Notes: generated by a model not told the origin, from the sequence alone. A stretch of DNA of 46,675 nt from Chloroflexota bacterium (GCA_014874485.1 JADBJK010000001.1:1-46675); one strand, 5' to 3'; positions 15,206 to 23,598 are shown, counted from the first letter of the stretch. Translations and numbers: made by a program.

Positions 15206-16677
15206 ACAAACGGGATGCGAGTCAGAAGCCCTTTGTCCTATACGACGCGTCTCGGCTTCTCGCCGAACAGGACTGCGCATGCGCCGGCGATGAGCCCGCG
15301 CCACTTGCGCTGCATTCGGGCGGCCCGGCCAGCGGCGACACCGACTGCGCGTGCGCCGAAGCGAACGCGTCGGCGGTGGCCCTGGAGGCGAGCGGCGTGT
15401 GGAAACAGGCCCCGGTGCTGTACCGTATCCCTCTCGGAGGAGATTGCGAGGCCGTGTTCAACGTCGGGCGGCCGTCCGGCGTTGCGGTGCTGAACCGGCC
15501 CGCAGCCGACGTGCTTCGGACGTTCCGCCAGCCGCGCCCGCTGCAGGGTGAGACCTCTCGCCAACTGGCGATGGCGGGCCTGTTGATTCCCGCCGACGCG
15601 CCCCAGGACACGCGCTGCCCGACCGACGACCCGGCCATGCTCACGGCCTGGCTCCACATCGCTAACGCCTGCAACCTGCGGTGCACCTATTGTTACGTGC
15701 AGAAGGACGGCGCCGCCATGGACGAGGCCACCGGCCGTTCTGCAGTGGAGGCCATCCTCCGATCGGCGGTGCGGCACAGCTTCCGCGCGGTCAAACTGAA
15801 ATACGCCGGGGGTGAACCGACCCTGAACTTCGCCCTGGTACGGCGGCTGCATGCCCATGCCTCCGACCAGGCCGAACAGCAGGGCCTGGCGCTCCGCGAG
15901 ACCCTCATCACCAACGGCGTGAACCTGGCGGATGAGGTCCTCGCATTCGCTGCCGAGCACGGGATTCGCCTTGCCGTGTCCCTGGACATGTGTCCCGGAG
16001 CCCACGACAGCCAGCGAGCCCGTCCCGAGAATGGCATCTACGAGCGGGTGCGCCGGAATATTGAACGCGCCGTGCAGCACGGCCTCCGGCCTCACTTGTC
16101 CATCACCGTAACGGGCGCCGATGATGAGGTTTCCGCGGACGCGGTCCGCTTCGCCCTGGGCATGGGCCTGCCGTTCAACCTCAATTTCGTCCGGCCGCCG
16201 GATGGGCACCTGTCCGACGCGCAGATTGCGGGGGTCATCCGCTCCGTGCGGCTGGCCTTCGCCGAGATGGAGGCCAACCCGCCATCCTGCAGCCTGCTCG
16301 GCGTCCTGGACAGGGCGGACTTCGCCCGCGCTCACAGCCAGGCGTGTGGCGCCGGGCGGTCGTACCTGGTGGTGGACCACCTCGGGCGCGTCAGCCCGTG
16401 CCAGATGCGCATGGGCCGCACGGTGGGCGACGTGGGCATGCCCGACCCGCTGGCCGCCGTGCGCGCGGCCTTCACGAACCCGCCGGTGGACGAGCGCGGC
16501 TCCTGCGCCGAATGCGCATGGCGCTACGCCTGCGGAGGTGGGTGTCCCTTGCTGGGCAAGCCGCTGGCGGGCGGTCGCACCGGTGCCTCGCCGTACTGCG
16601 CCGCGTACCGCACCCTCTATCCCGAACTCATCCGGCTGGAAGGGTTCCGCGTCCTGAAACTCCACGGCCTCTGCTAG
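15202..16677 (+). CDS. Radical SAM/SPASM peptide maturase-like protein
   Basis: A 491-residue protein. Residues 1-65 are low-complexity with two DCACA motifs (24-28 and 48-52). Residues about 70-135 look like a PqqD-like recognition domain (YRIPLGG to VAVLNRPAADVLRTF). The radical SAM core has C157NLRC161TYC164 for the 4Fe-4S cluster and KYAGGEPTLN. A Cys-rich SPASM region (CQMRMG, CAECAWRYACGGGC) would hold auxiliary clusters. SPASM proteins modify ribosomal peptides or active-site residues of enzymes. No clear separate precursor peptide is seen, though a tiny-ORF cluster follows at 17 kb. GTG start overlaps the GNAT stop. A strong terminator follows. Confidence 0.85.
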   Translation: MNKRDASQKPFVLYDASRLLAEQDCACAGDEPAPLALHSGGPASGDTDCACAEANASAVALEASGVWKQAPVLYRIPLGGDCEAVFNVGRPSGVAVLNRPAADVLRTFRQPRPLQGETSRQLAMAGLLIPADAPQDTRCPTDDPAMLTAWLHIANACNLRCTYCYVQKDGAAMDEATGRSAVEAILRSAVRHSFRAVKLKYAGGEPTLNFALVRRLHAHASDQAEQQGLALRETLITNGVNLADEVLAFAAEHGIRLAVSLDMCPGAHDSQRARPENGIYERVRRNIERAVQHGLRPHLSITVTGADDEVSADAVRFALGMGLPFNLNFVRPPDGHLSDAQIAGVIRSVRLAFAEMEANPPSCSLLGVLDRADFARAHSQACGAGRSYLVVDHLGRVSPCQMRMGRTVGDVGMPDPLAAVRAAFTNPPVDERGSCAECAWRYACGGGCPLLGKPLAGGRTGASPYCAAYRTLYPELIRLEGFRVLKLHGLC

Positions 16678-16701
16678 AGCTATCCCTCCGGACCGATCTG
16701 C

Positions 16702-16733
16702 AAGAGAGCGGCAATCCCGCTCTCTTCTTTTTT
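16702..16733 (+). terminator. Intrinsic terminator after the radical SAM gene
   Basis: A perfect 10-bp stem AAGAGAGCGG/CCGCTCTCTT with a CAATC loop, followed by CTTTTTT. Confidence 0.9.
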
Positions 16734-16916
16734 GCCACGCAATTCGCGTTTTTCTCCGACTGGTGAGGTTCGGGTGAGTTACAGGCGAGAACGCGCTCAG
16801 GGTGAGATTAGCATACCGGAAGCGCACACCATCCAGAGTCATTGTATCCTAGAGGCAGAAACAGGATAGCGCAGAACGTGCGCGGCAAGATCCTAGTTCA
16901 GAAGGAGGTGGGTACG

Positions 16917-17108
16917 ATGGAAGTGTTGATTATCCTGATGCAAGTGACGGCCTACATCCTGTTCGCACTGGCGGGATTCCTGACCCTGTGCGGATTCAAA
17001 CTCGGGACCTTTGACAATGCAGAGCGCGCCCTCGTAGCGTTCATAGACTTGGGGCTCGTCGCCTTCGGCAGCGTTCTGCTCATCGGCAGCACCCGCATGG
17101 GAATCTGA
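16917..17108 (+). CDS. Small two-helix membrane protein, 63 aa
   Basis: The ATG follows a near-perfect GAAGGAGGTG by 6 nt. The product has two membrane-spanning stretches (about residues 2-26 and 38-57) linked by a short loop with LGTFDNAERA. No family recognised. It starts a short transcription unit that continues through several tiny ORFs to the terminator at 17374. A TGTATCCT element at about 16841-16848 may be its -10. Because a terminator separates it from the radical SAM gene, co-transcription with that gene is unlikely, but a functional link remains possible. Confidence 0.65.
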   Translation: MEVLIILMQVTAYILFALAGFLTLCGFKLGTFDNAERALVAFIDLGLVAFGSVLLIGSTRMGI

Positions 17109-17127
17109 CAGCACAAGGAGGTGTACC

Positions 17128-17148
17128 ATGATCCGAATCACGCTATAA
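17128..17148 (+). CDS. Six-codon ORF with strong ribosome binding site
   Basis: ATG ATC CGA ATC ACG CTA TAA (MIRITL) preceded by AAGGAGGTG at good spacing. It is far too short for a normal protein; it may be a leader peptide, a frameshifted remnant or a chance ORF behind a conserved ribosome binding site. Confidence 0.35.
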   Translation: MIRITL

Positions 17149-17154
17149 GCAGAG

Positions 17155-17319
17155 ATGACCAAACAGTGGACGGAGACCCGCAGCGATCTCTCACAGACAG
17201 AAAGGAGGTATGCGAACGGCAAGACTCTCAGAGCGAGGCGTGGTATCAAACCGCAGGGCCATCGGCCCCCAGTTGACCAGAAAGGAGGACGAGTAGGGAA
17301 CATTCCTCAACGCAGGTAG
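17155..17319 (+). CDS. Possible 54-aa basic small protein
   Basis: An open frame starting MTKQWTETRSDLSQTERRY, rich in Arg, Lys and Gln, with no Cys. Its own ribosome binding site is weak (GCAGAG). It overlaps another frame at 17210-17296 (28 codons, starting MRTARLSERG) whose AAAGGAGG is too close to its ATG. Neither is convincing; one may be a decayed gene. Confidence 0.25.
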   Translation: MTKQWTETRSDLSQTERRYANGKTLRARRGIKPQGHRPPVDQKGGRVGNIPQRR

Positions 17320-17361
17320 CGGGGGAACCAACGGCGGCAAATCCAACAGGGAGGTGAACAG

Positions 17362-17520
17362 ATGGACAGTCTTGGAGAAGCCTCTTCGGAGGCTTCTCCG
17401 CTTTTCTACGGGCTGTTGGAGTACTGGAATTGCTGGTCTGGTGAGCCTCGGGTTGTCAAGGAAGGTCTTTTGTGCTCACGTATTGGCCATCGCTGTCCTT
17501 GCACTTTGGCTGCTGAATAG
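17362..17520 (+). CDS. Possible 52-aa small protein over a terminator
   Basis: The ATG follows GGGAGGTG with 6-nt spacing. The frame reads MDSLGEASSEASPLFYG and goes on to a Cys-containing tail (GLLCSRIGHRCPC). Codons 5-15 are encoded by the stem of the terminator at 17374-17406, so full-length expression is doubtful. Confidence 0.3.
   Translation: MDSLGEASSEASPLFYGLLEYWNCWSGEPRVVKEGLLCSRIGHRCPCTLAAE
17374..17406 (+). terminator. Intrinsic terminator of the small-ORF unit
   Basis: A perfect 11-bp stem GGAGAAGCCTC/GAGGCTTCTCC with a TTCG tetraloop, followed by GCTTTTCT. Confidence 0.8.
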
Positions 17521-17991
17521 GCAGGCATGACCAACTCTAGGATAATGAGGTTCGCCAAAACCAGAATCCATGTCATTGCTCGCCCCATGCTATACTGGGC
17601 ATCGCTGCCCGATGTGTACCACCTGGCGGCGGATGCGGGCGACAATTGACAAATGGGCTACCGGAACGCATATGGGCATCCCCATATCTGGAAGGAACAA
17701 CCCCAGGAACAGCCTCTGGTGAGACGGGCTGGCATTGGTTACTCACACAATATGGCAAGTGTTGAGCGAGAGAACCGCTTCGCGCGTCGCGCAACGCGGT
17801 GTCGCGGGCTCCAAGGGCCGCGAGAGGCCCACACCGGAGCGTCCCCAAGAGGATTTCCACCGAACTTCAAACCCGCTGTCGAGGTTTTGCTCCCCTGCGG
17901 TTTGTATATAGAATATGTGGTAACCTTTGCGCCAGCCGATGGGAGACTCGTAGATTCTGTGGCCGCTGGCGGCTGCAAGCCAGACAAGGTG
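17521..17991. other. Non-coding stretch before the histidine kinase
   Basis: About 470 bp. Open frames run through it, including an upstream extension of the kinase frame from 17653, but that extension is low in recognisable protein features and lacks a ribosome binding site. It contains the promoter at 17887-17914. Otherwise I see nothing. Confidence 0.5.
17887..17914 (+). promoter_or_regulatory. Candidate promoter of the two-component genes
   Basis: TTGCTC at 17887-17892, a 16-nt spacer and TAGAAT at 17909-17914, within an AT-rich patch (TTTGTATATAGAATATG) that stands out in this GC-rich DNA. Confidence 0.5.
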
Positions 17992-19929
17992 ATGGTAGAC
18001 GTCTCACTTCTTTTCTTCGTCAACGGTTTGGCGTTCTTCGCCACGGGCCTTGCGATTGCTCTGGAAAATCGCAGGGCGATGGCTGCGTTTCCCGCTGGCC
18101 GACTCAACTTCTTGGCGGCGTGGGCCTTTCTGGGAAGCGCCTCCAACTTCCTGCAGATGCTCGTCAATTGGCAGGGTCTGGCCGCGTCGGACTTGCTCTT
18201 GTTGAACCTCGCAGCGGCGAAGTCGCTACTGATCGCGATAGGCCCCATCCTCCTTCTGCTGTTTGGGACCGAACTGGTGAGGACCGCCACTGGCCTTCAC
18301 CGCCTGCGCCTGCTCCCCATCGGGCTTGTCGTGGCGTGGCTTCTCCTCCTGTTGATGCGATTGCCCGCGTCGGGTCTTGGCCTCGCTTGGATGGCCGCGG
18401 CTGAGACGGCAGCACGCTGCCTCCTCTACCTTCCCGCCCTTGGGCTATCCGCGGCCGGCATGGCGCTGCATGCACGGCGATTTGCCAGTTCGGGCATGCC
18501 GCAGATCGGGCGGGCGAGCGCCTGGGGAGCGGCTGCGTTCGGCCTGAAGGCGGTGGTGTCTGGCGCCATAGGGTTGCCGTCTCCGGCGATGGACACTGCC
18601 AATGCAACCGGTGCCTCTCTGGTGTGGGCTTGCGTGGCGTCGGTCCAGGGTGCGCGAACCCTCACTACGGTAGCCATTGCCTGGTTCGTGGTGCGGATGA
18701 TGCGGCTTGTGGCTCTGGAGCAGCAACGTCAACTGCATGCGACTGTCCAGGGGAGTCTGCAAACCCAGCAGGAGGCGCGGGATCGGGTTGAACGGTGGAG
18801 CGTGGGCCTGGGCCGACTGATGTCCGCGGTTTCCTCGGCGACGAGCAGCAGCAATATGACCCTTACGGATATTCTCCACGTCGCGCTGCACGAAGTCCTG
18901 AACCTGACGCAGTTTGAAGCAGGCGAGGTCTTCTTGCTTGACGGAGAGCGCGGCTTGCTCAGGCTCGTAACCCAGGAAGGTATGCCGGATTCCATGGCGG
19001 ATTGCGTGAGGGCGCACCTGGCAGCCGAAGGCAAGGGGATTGTGGCGCCGACGGAACTGGAGATCGTGCCGTCAATTCAGGAAGCCCCCGAGTTGCGCGG
19101 GATGCCATGCCAGAAAGCCGGATTCAATGTGGTTGTGCGGGTTCCACTGAAGCACCGAGGAACGGTTCTCGGCACACTGAACCTGTTCGCCCGAGGCGAG
19201 CGCATGCCCGATGCCGATGTGCTCGCCGTTCTCGCGGCTGTTGGTCAGCAGGTTGCCGTTGCCGTTGAGAACACCCGCCTTTACGCCGAGATGCAGCGCA
19301 TGGCGGTCCTGGAGGAGCGAACCCGGCTAAGCCGCGAACTCCATGACGGGCTTGCCCAGGTCTTGGGGTATGTCCATCTCAAGAGCAGGGTTCTGCAGCA
19401 GCATCTGGCCTCGGGCGATGTGGCCCGCGCCCAGGCTGAGGCTGACGAGATTCGCGACACGGCAGGCCGCGCCTACGAAGACGTGCGCGAGTCCATCCTC
19501 GGGCTGCGAAGCACAATCACCCCAGGCGGTGGCCTGGTCGCGGCTCTCAAGGAGTACATCCGGCGATTCAGCGAGCAGAGCGGGATAGTGGTGAATCTCA
19601 TGGTGTCGGAGCAGGCCAGGGTAACCTTCGCGCCCGACATTGAGGTGCAATTGCTGCGAATCATCCAAGAGGCCCTCACCAATGCTCGGAAGCATTCGGG
19701 CGCACGCAGAATCTGGGTGCGTTTTGAGTGCGACGGGGTTACGGACAGCGTCGTCATAGAGGACGACGGTCGCGGCTTTGACGTGCGGGCAGCGGAGCAG
19801 CAGGGAACCCCTCACTTCGGGCTCCAGACCATGGCGGAAAGAGCGCAGGCCGCGGGCGGCCGCCTCATGATCTACAGTGAACCCGGCCAGGGCACCATGG
19901 TGGTGGTGGAACTCCCCCGTGGCGGATAA
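17992..19929 (+). CDS. NarL-type sensor histidine kinase (7TM-GAF-HisKA_3)
   Basis: A 645-residue kinase. Seven predicted membrane helices occupy the first 245 residues, then a short helix and a GAF domain (about 275-430). The HisKA_3 dimerisation domain has the phospho-acceptor in RLSRELHDGLAQVLGYVHL, and the HATPase domain has IQEALTNARKHSGA (N box) and IEDDGRGFD (G1 box). This is the NarX/DegS/LiaS class that pairs with LuxR-type regulators. The start is ATG 17992 (or GTG 17989); the frame is open further up but the extension looks non-coding. The cognate regulator begins 11 bp downstream. The signal is unknown; the position before a molybdoenzyme operon suggests redox or substrate sensing. 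Confidence 0.85.
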   Translation: MVDVSLLFFVNGLAFFATGLAIALENRRAMAAFPAGRLNFLAAWAFLGSASNFLQMLVNWQGLAASDLLLLNLAAAKSLLIAIGPILLLLFGTELVRTATGLHRLRLLPIGLVVAWLLLLLMRLPASGLGLAWMAAAETAARCLLYLPALGLSAAGMALHARRFASSGMPQIGRASAWGAAAFGLKAVVSGAIGLPSPAMDTANATGASLVWACVASVQGARTLTTVAIAWFVVRMMRLVALEQQRQLHATVQGSLQTQQEARDRVERWSVGLGRLMSAVSSATSSSNMTLTDILHVALHEVLNLTQFEAGEVFLLDGERGLLRLVTQEGMPDSMADCVRAHLAAEGKGIVAPTELEIVPSIQEAPELRGMPCQKAGFNVVVRVPLKHRGTVLGTLNLFARGERMPDADVLAVLAAVGQQVAVAVENTRLYAEMQRMAVLEERTRLSRELHDGLAQVLGYVHLKSRVLQQHLASGDVARAQAEADEIRDTAGRAYEDVRESILGLRSTITPGGGLVAALKEYIRRFSEQSGIVVNLMVSEQARVTFAPDIEVQLLRIIQEALTNARKHSGARRIWVRFECDGVTDSVVIEDDGRGFDVRAAEQQGTPHFGLQTMAERAQAAGGRLMIYSEPGQGTMVVVELPRGG

Positions 19930-19940
19930 GGAGGCTGGGT

Positions 19941-20612
19941 ATGGAAACGACGCGGGTACTTCTTGTGGATGATCATGTCCTGTTTCGGAAGGGCCTGGCG
20001 TCCCTCATCTCGGGTCGCCCCGGCTTTGAGGTCGTGGGCGAGGCTGGCAACGGGTTGGAGGCGCAGGAAAGGGCGCGCGAGACGAAGCCCGATGTCATCC
20101 TGATGGACATCCACATGCCGGGATGCAGCGGGCTGGAGGCTGTGGGCGCGATCAAGCGGGAGATGCCCAACGTTGGAATCATCATGCTCACCGTTTCGGA
20201 AGACGAGGATGATCTCTTTGCGGCGATCAAGAACGGGGCTCAAGGGTATTTGCTGAAGAACCTGAATCCCGACGACCTGTTCAAGATGATAGAGACGGTC
20301 CGCAAGGGTGAGGCAGGCTTGAGTCCCGCGATGATGGCCAGGATTCTGGACGAGTTCCGCAAGCCCACTCGGAGCACGGAAGAACCCGAAAGCGTGCGCG
20401 AGGAGTTGACACCGCGGGAATTGGAAGTGCTGCAACTGGTGGCGCAGGGGGCCAGCAACAGGGAAATCGCGGAGGCCCTTGTGATTTCGGAAAACACGGT
20501 CAAGATTCACCTGCGGAGTATCCTGGCCAAACTTCACCTGCAGAACCGCATCCAGGCCGCGACCTACGCATTGCGAGAAGGGTTGGTCAATCGTCCCCCG
20601 GAAACCACATAG
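19941..20612 (+). CDS. NarL/LuxR-family response regulator
   Basis: 223 residues. The receiver domain has the acidic pair D10-D11, the phospho-acceptor D56 in LMDIHMPG, T84 and K106. The C-terminal LuxR-type helix-turn-helix (ELTPRELEVLQLVAQGASNREIAEAL split as ELTPRELEVLQL and GASNREIAEAL, then ENTVKIHLRSIL) binds DNA. It is the partner of the kinase just upstream. All residues needed for phosphorylation are present. It likely controls the molybdoenzyme genes that follow. Its stop codon lies within a set of TAGCCC inverted repeats. Confidence 0.9.
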   Translation: METTRVLLVDDHVLFRKGLASLISGRPGFEVVGEAGNGLEAQERARETKPDVILMDIHMPGCSGLEAVGAIKREMPNVGIIMLTVSEDEDDLFAAIKNGAQGYLLKNLNPDDLFKMIETVRKGEAGLSPAMMARILDEFRKPTRSTEEPESVREELTPRELEVLQLVAQGASNREIAEALVISENTVKIHLRSILAKLHLQNRIQAATYALREGLVNRPPETT

Positions 20613-20639
20613 CCCGAATGGGCTAATCCAGTCGGGCTA
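20610..20639. repeat. TAGCCCGA inverted repeats
   Basis: TAGCCCGA (20610-20617) is perfectly complementary to TCGGGCTA (20632-20639), and also forms a shorter local hairpin with GGGCTA (20620-20625). Further TAGCCC/GGGCTA copies lie in the terminator just downstream and at 20703. Alternative RNA foldings or a DNA-binding site are both possible. Confidence 0.5.
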
Positions 20640-20663
20640 GGCATTACCCCAGAATCACCCTCG

Positions 20664-20691
20664 CGGGCTATCCAAAAGATAGCCCGTTTTT
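20664..20691 (+). terminator. Intrinsic terminator of the two-component operon
   Basis: A perfect 9-bp stem CGGGCTATC/GATAGCCCG with a CAAAA loop and a TTTTT tract. Confidence 0.9.
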
Positions 20692-20740
20692 GCGCCCGCA
20701 AATAGCCCTTCCGGGTGTATCGCGAAGCGGCACTGCCCTG

Positions 20741-20746
20741 TATACT
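20741..20746 (+). promoter_or_regulatory. -10 element of a possibly leaderless gene
   Basis: TATACT ends 6 nt before the GTG at 20753, so a normal start point would fall on or next to the first codon. No clear -35. Confidence 0.45.
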
Positions 20747-20752
20747 GGGATT

Positions 20753-21154
20753 GTGATAAACGGAGCGAATTTGTCGGCAGGGAGCCGCATACTCATCGTG
20801 TCCGCGCACCCGCTCTTCGGGCAGGGCGTAGGCCGCCTGTTGTGCCAGGACGCCGGCCTCTCCGTTGTGGGCATTGAGGGCGATGTCCCCACGGCCCAGG
20901 AGCGCATCCGCGAACTGAAGCCTGACATCGTGATTCTGGATACCAACGATCCCCAGTGCGACCCGACTCCCATCCTGGCGCAGGTTCTGCGTGCGAAGCA
21001 GGACGTAGTGCTTATTGGCCTGAACCTATCGGACAACGTCGCGTGCGTGTGCGGGATTGTCCACAGGATGGTTGGCGACGTGAGCGACCTGCTGGCGATT
21101 GTGCGTCCAGCGGTGCCTGCATTGCAATCGGAACGTGACGAAGACTGTGCGTGA
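20753..21154 (+). CDS. Stand-alone degenerate receiver-like protein
   Basis: About 133 residues with a receiver-like fold: strand ILIVSAHPLFG, helix GQGVGRLLCQDA, strand and acceptor position in DIVILDTNDP, then VVLIGLNLSD. The acidic pair that binds magnesium in true receivers is replaced by Ala-His, and the usual Lys is not evident, so phosphorylation is doubtful. No output domain. The start may be GTG 20753 (leaderless) or TTG 20771 with GGAG 7 nt upstream. It lies between the two-component genes and the molybdoenzyme operon and could act as an adaptor or decoy in that pathway. Confidence 0.6.
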   Translation: MINGANLSAGSRILIVSAHPLFGQGVGRLLCQDAGLSVVGIEGDVPTAQERIRELKPDIVILDTNDPQCDPTPILAQVLRAKQDVVLIGLNLSDNVACVCGIVHRMVGDVSDLLAIVRPAVPALQSERDEDCA

Positions 21155-21263
21155 TGAGGTTCTTGTTCGCAAGGAAGGAGGTAAGAAGCAGGAGAAAACC
21201 CCACATATTGAGCACGCGAAGATACTACCCGGGTTTGATACAGGAACTTGAGGAGGAAGCGTT

Positions 21264-23573
21264 ATGAGTGAAGAGACCGGATTCATCAATCGGAAGTTCA
21301 GCCGGCGAACGTTCCTGAAGGCCACAGGCGCGCTGGGCGCAGCGGTGGCTCTCAGCGGCGCGCACGACACGCTGCTGCAGAAGAACGTCGCCAAGGCCGC
21401 GGCCGCGGCTCCGGCGGAAGAGAAGTTGATCCCCACATTCTGCGCCATGTGCGGGCCGAGCGCCGGTTGCGGCATCCTCGCCAAGGTGGTGGACGGCAAG
21501 TTCGTGGGCATTGAGCCGATGCCCGAGTGCCCGCTCAACAACGGCAAGAATTGCCCGAAGGCGCACGCGGCCCCGCAGTGGGTGTACTCGCCGGAGCGGT
21601 TGAAGTACCCCATGAAGCGCGTTGGCAAGAAGGGCGAGGGCAAGTTCCAGCGCATCACTTGGGATGAAGCGATCAAACTCATCGCCGACAAACTGCTGGA
21701 ACTGAAGGCGAAGTACGGGCCGGAAAGCCTGGGCACCGTGTCACCGGCGCGGAGGTCGTACTCTGAGTACATTTACCGCTTCCTGATGACGCACGGCAGC
21801 CCCAACTACGGCCACAGTGGCATCTGCGCGGTGCAGAGGATGTTTGTTCTCTCCTACACGGTAGGCGCTGTTCCTTCCGCCGACTGGGCCAATGCAGACC
21901 TCATCCTGCTATGGGGGAAGCAGCCCATTTATTCTGGGTCGTCAAAGGGCGGCGTGCAGAGTTTTCTCGCAGCGAAAGAGAGGGGGGCGAAGATCATCGC
22001 CATCAAGCCCACCGTGGAATCCGATGTTGCCAAGTCGGACATCTGGGTTCCGCTTCGCCCTGGCACCGACGCGGCGCTTGGTCTCGCCATGATCAACGTG
22101 ATCATCAACGAGAAACTGTATGACGCGAAGTTCGTGGAGGAGTGGTGCTACGGCTTTGACCAACTGAAAGCACACATTCAGCAGTATCCGCCTGAGTGGG
22201 CCGAACCCATCACGGGCGTGCCGGCGGAGCAGATCAAGACCGTGGCGCGGATGTACGCCACGACGCCGAAAGCCGCCATTGATGTCAGCAACGGCCCCGA
22301 GCACGCACGGGCTGCCAACGACGCAATCCGTTGCATCGGAATCCTGATGGCCATCACGGGGCATTTGGACAAGAAAGGCTGCAACGTCTGGCCCTCCGCG
22401 AGCACAATGCCGTCACCCAGGGGTGTGCATCTGTTTGATCGGTACACCCAGGAGTGGGTGGACAAACTGCTGGGATACGAGTTGCCGCCGCAGTTTCAGC
22501 CGTTCATTGAAGGCACGTCCTGCTCGCTGTACCGCTTGTGGAACAGCGTCCTGGGCGGGGAAAAGTATCCGGTTCGGGCCATTATCGCTCCCGGTAGCCA
22601 GTCTGTGGCCAGCACCCGCGGCACCAAGCGCATCCTCCAGGCGCTGGAAAAGCTGGAGTTCTTTGTGATTGTGGACGTAACGCGCACGTCCGACATGCCC
22701 TGGGCCGACGTCGTGATTCCCGTGTGCACGATGTACGAGACCGACCATCCGTTTGAGGTCTCGGGCAACTGGATCATGGCTCGGAACCGGGTCATTGAAC
22801 CGCTTGGGGACTACAAGTCGGACTACGAGTTCTGGCTGGACCTGGGGACGGCCTGCGGGTACGGCGCGGACTGGTGGAACGGCGATATCAAGGCGCACAT
22901 GGACTGGCGACTGGAGCCGCTCGGGATGACCTACGAGGAACTTCGGACCAAGTATCCGAGGGGTCGGAAGTATGATCCGAAACCGCCGGAGTACGAGCAG
23001 TATGCCAAGCGGTTCGCCGCAAAGAGCACCCGCATTGACAAGGGGCCGTACCTCCCGCAGGGCAAGGTCGCGCTCTACAACACGCTGTTTGAGGCGGCGG
23101 GCTTCACGCCCATGCCCGTATGGCGCGAACTCCCCGAGGGGCCCACGGCGACTCCGGAACTTCTGGAGAAGTACCCACTGTTGATGTCGGACTATCACAC
23201 ATCCAGAACGTACAATGCGGCCTGGCTTCGCCATGTCCCATACCTGCGCGAGATTGAGCCTTACCCGTACCTCCAGATTCATCCGGATACGGCGAAGGCG
23301 CGCGGCATCAACGATGGGGACTGGGTGAAGGTGGAAAGTCCACACGGCTGGATCAAGATGAAAGCGCAGTATTATCCTGGCATTCGGCCGGATGTCGTGT
23401 TTGCCCTTCACGGCTGGTGGCAGGGATGCAAGGAACTGGGCTTTGAGGACTTCCCGCTGGGGGACGGTGGGGCGAACACGAACAACATGTACACCACCGA
23501 TCCGGAGAAGATGTACGATCCCATCATCACCGCCATGACCAGCCAAACGCTGGTCCAGGTTACAAAGATCTAG
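21264..23573 (+). CDS. Tat-exported molybdopterin oxidoreductase, catalytic subunit 1
   Basis: 769 residues of the DMSO reductase (CISM) superfamily. Tat signal SRRTFLKATGALGAAVAL is at 13-30. The N-terminal cluster site is C60-x2-C63-x5-C69-x27-C97; the middle spacing is longer than the usual x3. C188 in HSGICAVQR is the likely Mo ligand, as in PsrA/PhsA-type enzymes. The C-terminal domain carries VKVESPHGWIKMKA, the molydopterin-dinucleotide binding fold. The enzyme should act in the periplasm or outside the membrane with an iron-sulfur subunit and the NrfD anchor. Polysulfide, thiosulfate, tetrathionate or arsenic compounds are candidate substrates; sequence alone does not decide. SD GAGGAGG precedes the ATG. 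Confidence 0.88.
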   Translation: MSEETGFINRKFSRRTFLKATGALGAAVALSGAHDTLLQKNVAKAAAAAPAEEKLIPTFCAMCGPSAGCGILAKVVDGKFVGIEPMPECPLNNGKNCPKAHAAPQWVYSPERLKYPMKRVGKKGEGKFQRITWDEAIKLIADKLLELKAKYGPESLGTVSPARRSYSEYIYRFLMTHGSPNYGHSGICAVQRMFVLSYTVGAVPSADWANADLILLWGKQPIYSGSSKGGVQSFLAAKERGAKIIAIKPTVESDVAKSDIWVPLRPGTDAALGLAMINVIINEKLYDAKFVEEWCYGFDQLKAHIQQYPPEWAEPITGVPAEQIKTVARMYATTPKAAIDVSNGPEHARAANDAIRCIGILMAITGHLDKKGCNVWPSASTMPSPRGVHLFDRYTQEWVDKLLGYELPPQFQPFIEGTSCSLYRLWNSVLGGEKYPVRAIIAPGSQSVASTRGTKRILQALEKLEFFVIVDVTRTSDMPWADVVIPVCTMYETDHPFEVSGNWIMARNRVIEPLGDYKSDYEFWLDLGTACGYGADWWNGDIKAHMDWRLEPLGMTYEELRTKYPRGRKYDPKPPEYEQYAKRFAAKSTRIDKGPYLPQGKVALYNTLFEAAGFTPMPVWRELPEGPTATPELLEKYPLLMSDYHTSRTYNAAWLRHVPYLREIEPYPYLQIHPDTAKARGINDGDWVKVESPHGWIKMKAQYYPGIRPDVVFALHGWWQGCKELGFEDFPLGDGGANTNNMYTTDPEKMYDPIITAMTSQTLVQVTKI

Positions 23574-23598
23574 GCGCGGGAATGAAGGAGTGATAACG

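Noticed and set aside
15238-16842. 534-codon open frame on the minus strand
   Set aside because: Antisense to the radical SAM gene and through its terminator.
17653-17991. N-terminal extension of the histidine kinase
   Set aside because: No ribosome binding site, no protein-like pattern, and a promoter candidate lies inside it at 17887-17914.
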